Shown here in pieces: positions 61,274 through 64,000 of a DNA stretch of 64,000 nt. Source of the DNA: Canna indica. Lineage: Eukaryota > Streptophyta > Magnoliopsida > Zingiberales > Cannaceae. The translations under genes were made by a program, and so were the position numbers. Below the pieces are notes generated by a model. That model was not told the DNA's origin, made no database searches, and saw nothing but the letters and a program-made list of their open reading frames with translations. The stretch is taken from NCBI GenBank assembly GCA_034359265.1, contig CP136895.1, positions 1,614,501 to 1,678,500 of the forward strand. The letters run 5' to 3'. Every line of letters begins with the position of its first letter. The stretch's first letter is position 1.

Positions 61274-64000
61274 ATGGCTCAAGAAGGCAGCGTCGCCGAC
61301 CTCCAGGCTTCGGCGCTTGCGCCCGCGCCTCCTCCGCCCAATCCGAGAGCGACGTGGGAGGGCTGCAGTGTACTACTCGACATTAATGACGGCGACCGCC
61401 TCGTCTTCGCTCGCCTCTCTGCCGCCGCGTTTGCCCCCTTCCATTCTCTGTCTCTATTTACTTCCTCTTAGGGTTTCTGCATTATTTGATTATTTTTTTT
61501 GTTTCTACTCTGGTTTGGCCTCCGCAGGACCCTGAAAATTGGGAACAAGAAGTGTTCTCTTGCCCCGTTGCTGGGGTGCGCGTTTGGTTCTCTCTTTCGG
61601 GTTGAGAGCGGCCCCGACGGTCCCTATCTTGCGCGTTCCTCTCCCTGCGCTTCTGTGACTTCCGGTAGGATTTCTTAGCATTGCGTTGCTCATTGTAGCT
61701 TCCTTTTTCTTGTGTATCTTTCCTGATTCGAGTAAGCTAGACCCCAAGCCTAAAGGGTTACGAGGAATAGGCGTCCTCTTGTTGGGTTCCGAGACCGTAG
61801 GCTATCTTGGGCTTGTTTCTCTCTTTTCATGGTTACACTCTTGTTGCGTTTTTGCATGATATGATCATGCCAGGCCGTCCCGAGGAAGTAGCAAATCTTT
61901 GACTAGGCCGTAGTGTCATTGACTTATTAGTGCTTAAGTTAATAGTTTTGTTGGTACCCAGCGCTCTTTCAAAAGAATCAAAACCACAGCAAGTGCATAA
62001 GCTACAAAAGAACCATGTACCTTACTCAGTCTCGTATAGTCTTTTGTCCATTGCACGAACTGATTATGCTATGCCTTGAGGATCTCAATTCTCAAGGAAG
62101 ACGACATAGACATAGGTCGAGTCATACGATCATGTGAGTGTTCGCTAGAAGTCATCTTATATTGTTTCTAATTTTCTATATTCCATTTAGTGATTGGTTA
62201 GTCACCTTGACATAATGTAACATGCATCTAATGAACTTTAGACTGCAATAAACATTTATTCTCTTGTTAAATATTCCAGAAAAAAATTGTGCAATTGTTT
62301 AAGTGATGAGTAATCAAATTCTAATTTCATATGATATCATGAAGTTTGTTTTTTCTTAAGCAATGCTGTAATATCAAGCTTTGTGTAAATTATAATTATA
62401 TAATAAATTAGAATACCAACTTAAGAGTAAACAAGCGGAAACGAATACAACAACAACTAAGCCTTAATCTCGTACTAGATGAGGCCGGCTATATAGATTC
62501 TCTGGCTCCAAATCCTTTTGTCCGAGGTTATATCCGCCTCGATATGTAGTAACCGTAGATTCTTAGACATGATTTTAGGTCTATCTCTACCATTCTTTCT
62601 ACCTTCTATTAGTAAACTATCACATTTTCGAACCAGGATGCCCGGGTCTTCGTAGCACATGTCCAAACCATCTTAAAGGACTATCTCTTAATTTGTATCC
62701 AATAGCTACATGAACCTTTTGTCAGATGTATTCATTTTTAGTCTTGTCCAATCTTATATGACCACTCATTTATCTTAACATCCACATTTCTGCCACATTT
62801 GACATGTTTATATATTGAGCTTTAGTTGCCCAACATTCGCTTCGGTATAACATGGCTGGTCCAATCACTCCAATCGATGTTTTATAAAACTTTCCCTTCA
62901 CTTTGTTAGACAAGAGAAATAAATAAGTTACTTAAATATTTAGTTTCCATTAAATTGTCAATAAATTGTAATTGTAATTATTTGGAAATAATACCATTTT
63001 ATAGGTGATTTTATTATTTGAGAAGTGTTCTTATTACCTTTATGTTTTATTTTAAATTAGTATTATATTTTCCCTAATTTTCCCTATTATTTTTAAAAAA
63101 TATTATTTAATAAATATGCAGTCCAACCCATTGTTCCAACTAGTGAACTCGTGATCTGATTGCTCGGTGGAGAAGATCTCCTGTCCGGTTATGAAAACTA
63201 TGTATTATAGTATTATGTCATCCTGTTGGCTACATATATCTTTTTCTTCCATTGAGTTATACTCATCAATTTATATTTTTTTATCAGTACCTTCTCAGAA
63301 CATTTGGATGATATGACCATTCCTGCCTGATTAGCATTTGCATTACAATATTTTGTCTTATTTCCTAGTTTGAACTTTCTGAACTATGATCCATTACCAT
63401 TTCTGTTAACAGCTGCTATTGCCTTCAAAACACATCTGTATATTAATGCCTATACCATCTGCAATTATCCCTCTCTGTATTACATTTAACGTCCAATTAT
63501 TATCGAATTATTTGGTCTTTTCTTTACCTTTCATTTTCTAAACAAGCTATTTTGATTTCCCATTTGACCATTGAATTTATCAATGTGAAGTTGCTAAATC
63601 AACATTTGACTTTTGATCTAAATTACTTGGACTAGTAGTCTAGTCCATAATATCATGGAAACCTTCCATGTAATTTTGTCTTGTTAGTTGTCATGAGTAG
63701 GGGATGACAGTCATATGCTTGCGATGAGTATAATATAGTCGAGAAAATAATGTGTATGGATGAACATGGAAAAGTTCTTTCAACGGATATTAACTTGATA
63801 CATGGTTTCCTTTTTGTAGGTTGATTTGATTCCTTTTTTAGTCTTGCATTTGTTGACCATTGATCATAACCAACATTATCTTTCAGGTAACTCCATGCAA
63901 GAAAGTGAGAAAGGGGACACAATGGAAGACATCAGAGACAATCGATTATTAATTGACAATAACACAGCACAAAATTTATCCAGCGATGATATAGAAGCAA
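61274..64000 (+). CDS. TRM6: tRNA (adenine-58-N1)-methyltransferase non-catalytic subunit TRM6 (5' part, cut by window edge)
   Basis: Three exons are visible: 61274..61428, 61528..61664 and 63887 to beyond 64000. They join in frame. Exon 1 has an Ala/Pro-rich start and then RATWEGCSVLLDINDGDRLV, the conserved opening of TRM6/GCD10 proteins. Exon 2 gives TLKIGNKKCSLAPLLGCAFG and SLFRVESGPDGPYLAR. Exon 3 has DNRLLIDNNTAQNLSSDDIE, which leads into the family's central region. TRM6 pairs with catalytic TRM61 to make m1A58 in the T-loop of tRNAs, including initiator tRNA-Met, in the nucleus. I chose the ATG at 61274 because it directly precedes the conserved part; an in-frame ATG at 61145 would add 43 residues. 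The 2.2-kb second intron carries a LINE fragment. The rest of the gene lies outside the window. Confidence 0.93.
62445..62910 (-). mobile_element. RTE-type LINE 3' fragment, broken reverse transcriptase
   Basis: On the minus strand, pieces of a non-LTR reverse transcriptase C-terminus can be read across several frames and stops: KGKFYK, GPAMLY, ECWATK, MWMLR, and then LRDSPLRWFGHVLRRP. The order and the RWFGHV motif fit plant RTE LINEs. The 3' end is followed by a short TTGTTGTTG tail at about 62448. It lies in TRM6 intron 2, antisense to the gene, and is decayed beyond function. The shorter fragment at 12960-13055 shares its last 70 bp. Confidence 0.8.

Overview
This window is plant nuclear DNA, most likely from a monocot outside the grasses; I cannot name the species. 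Three things point this way. The ten genes are plant housekeeping families with small exons and plant-style GT-AG introns. Several coding sequences start very GC-rich inside AT-rich surroundings (first exons of the plastid hexokinase and PIN1, the whole glycosyltransferase, the C2H2/PARP-like gene), which is the monocot GC gradient. The spacers and introns carry typical plant transposons: CACTA, hAT and Mutator MITEs, tRNA-derived SINEs and RTE LINEs.

Layout. At 2.1-4.7 kb (minus) lies an intronless DYW-class PPR protein, the OTP84 type. At 5.3-8.3 kb (minus) is a two-exon PIN1-type prolyl isomerase. At 10.9-14.0 kb (plus) is a five-exon Lys/Asp-rich nuclear-type protein of unknown function. 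At 15.2-19.9 kb (minus) is the AP-2 sigma subunit, whose first coding exon is only the ATG. At 21.4-22.1 kb (plus) is an intronless nucleotide-diphospho-sugar transferase-like protein. At 23.8-27.2 kb (minus) is a nine-exon plastid-type hexokinase. At 29.4-29.7 kb (plus) is a small basic protein. At 33.1-34.6 kb (minus) is a three-exon C2H2 zinc-finger protein with a PARP-like C-terminal region. From 35 to 45 kb there is gene-poor, AT-rich, transposon-dense DNA, including a 1.86-kb non-autonomous CACTA element (39675-41531) that carries pieces of a class IV chitinase and of a receptor-like kinase. At 45.3-60.3 kb (plus) is a 22-exon VPS33 gene. At 61.3 kb (plus) begins TRM6, the tRNA m1A58 methyltransferase non-catalytic subunit, which runs off the right edge.

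I rebuilt complete, frame-consistent exon chains for PIN1 (118 aa), the Lys/Asp-rich protein (269 aa), AP-2 sigma (142 aa), hexokinase (497 aa), the C2H2/PARP-like protein (426 aa) and VPS33 (597 aa). Every junction keeps phase.

The genes do not form a pathway cluster. Their roles are separate: plastid RNA editing, proline isomerisation, endocytosis (AP-2 sigma), vacuolar fusion (VPS33), sugar phosphorylation and tRNA modification. The most unusual item is the gene-fragment-carrying CACTA element. After it come an 88-bp tandem duplication that copies the 5' splice site of VPS33 exon 13, two probable GC-AG introns, and a roughly 46-unit GAA microsatellite just upstream of the C2H2/PARP-like gene.
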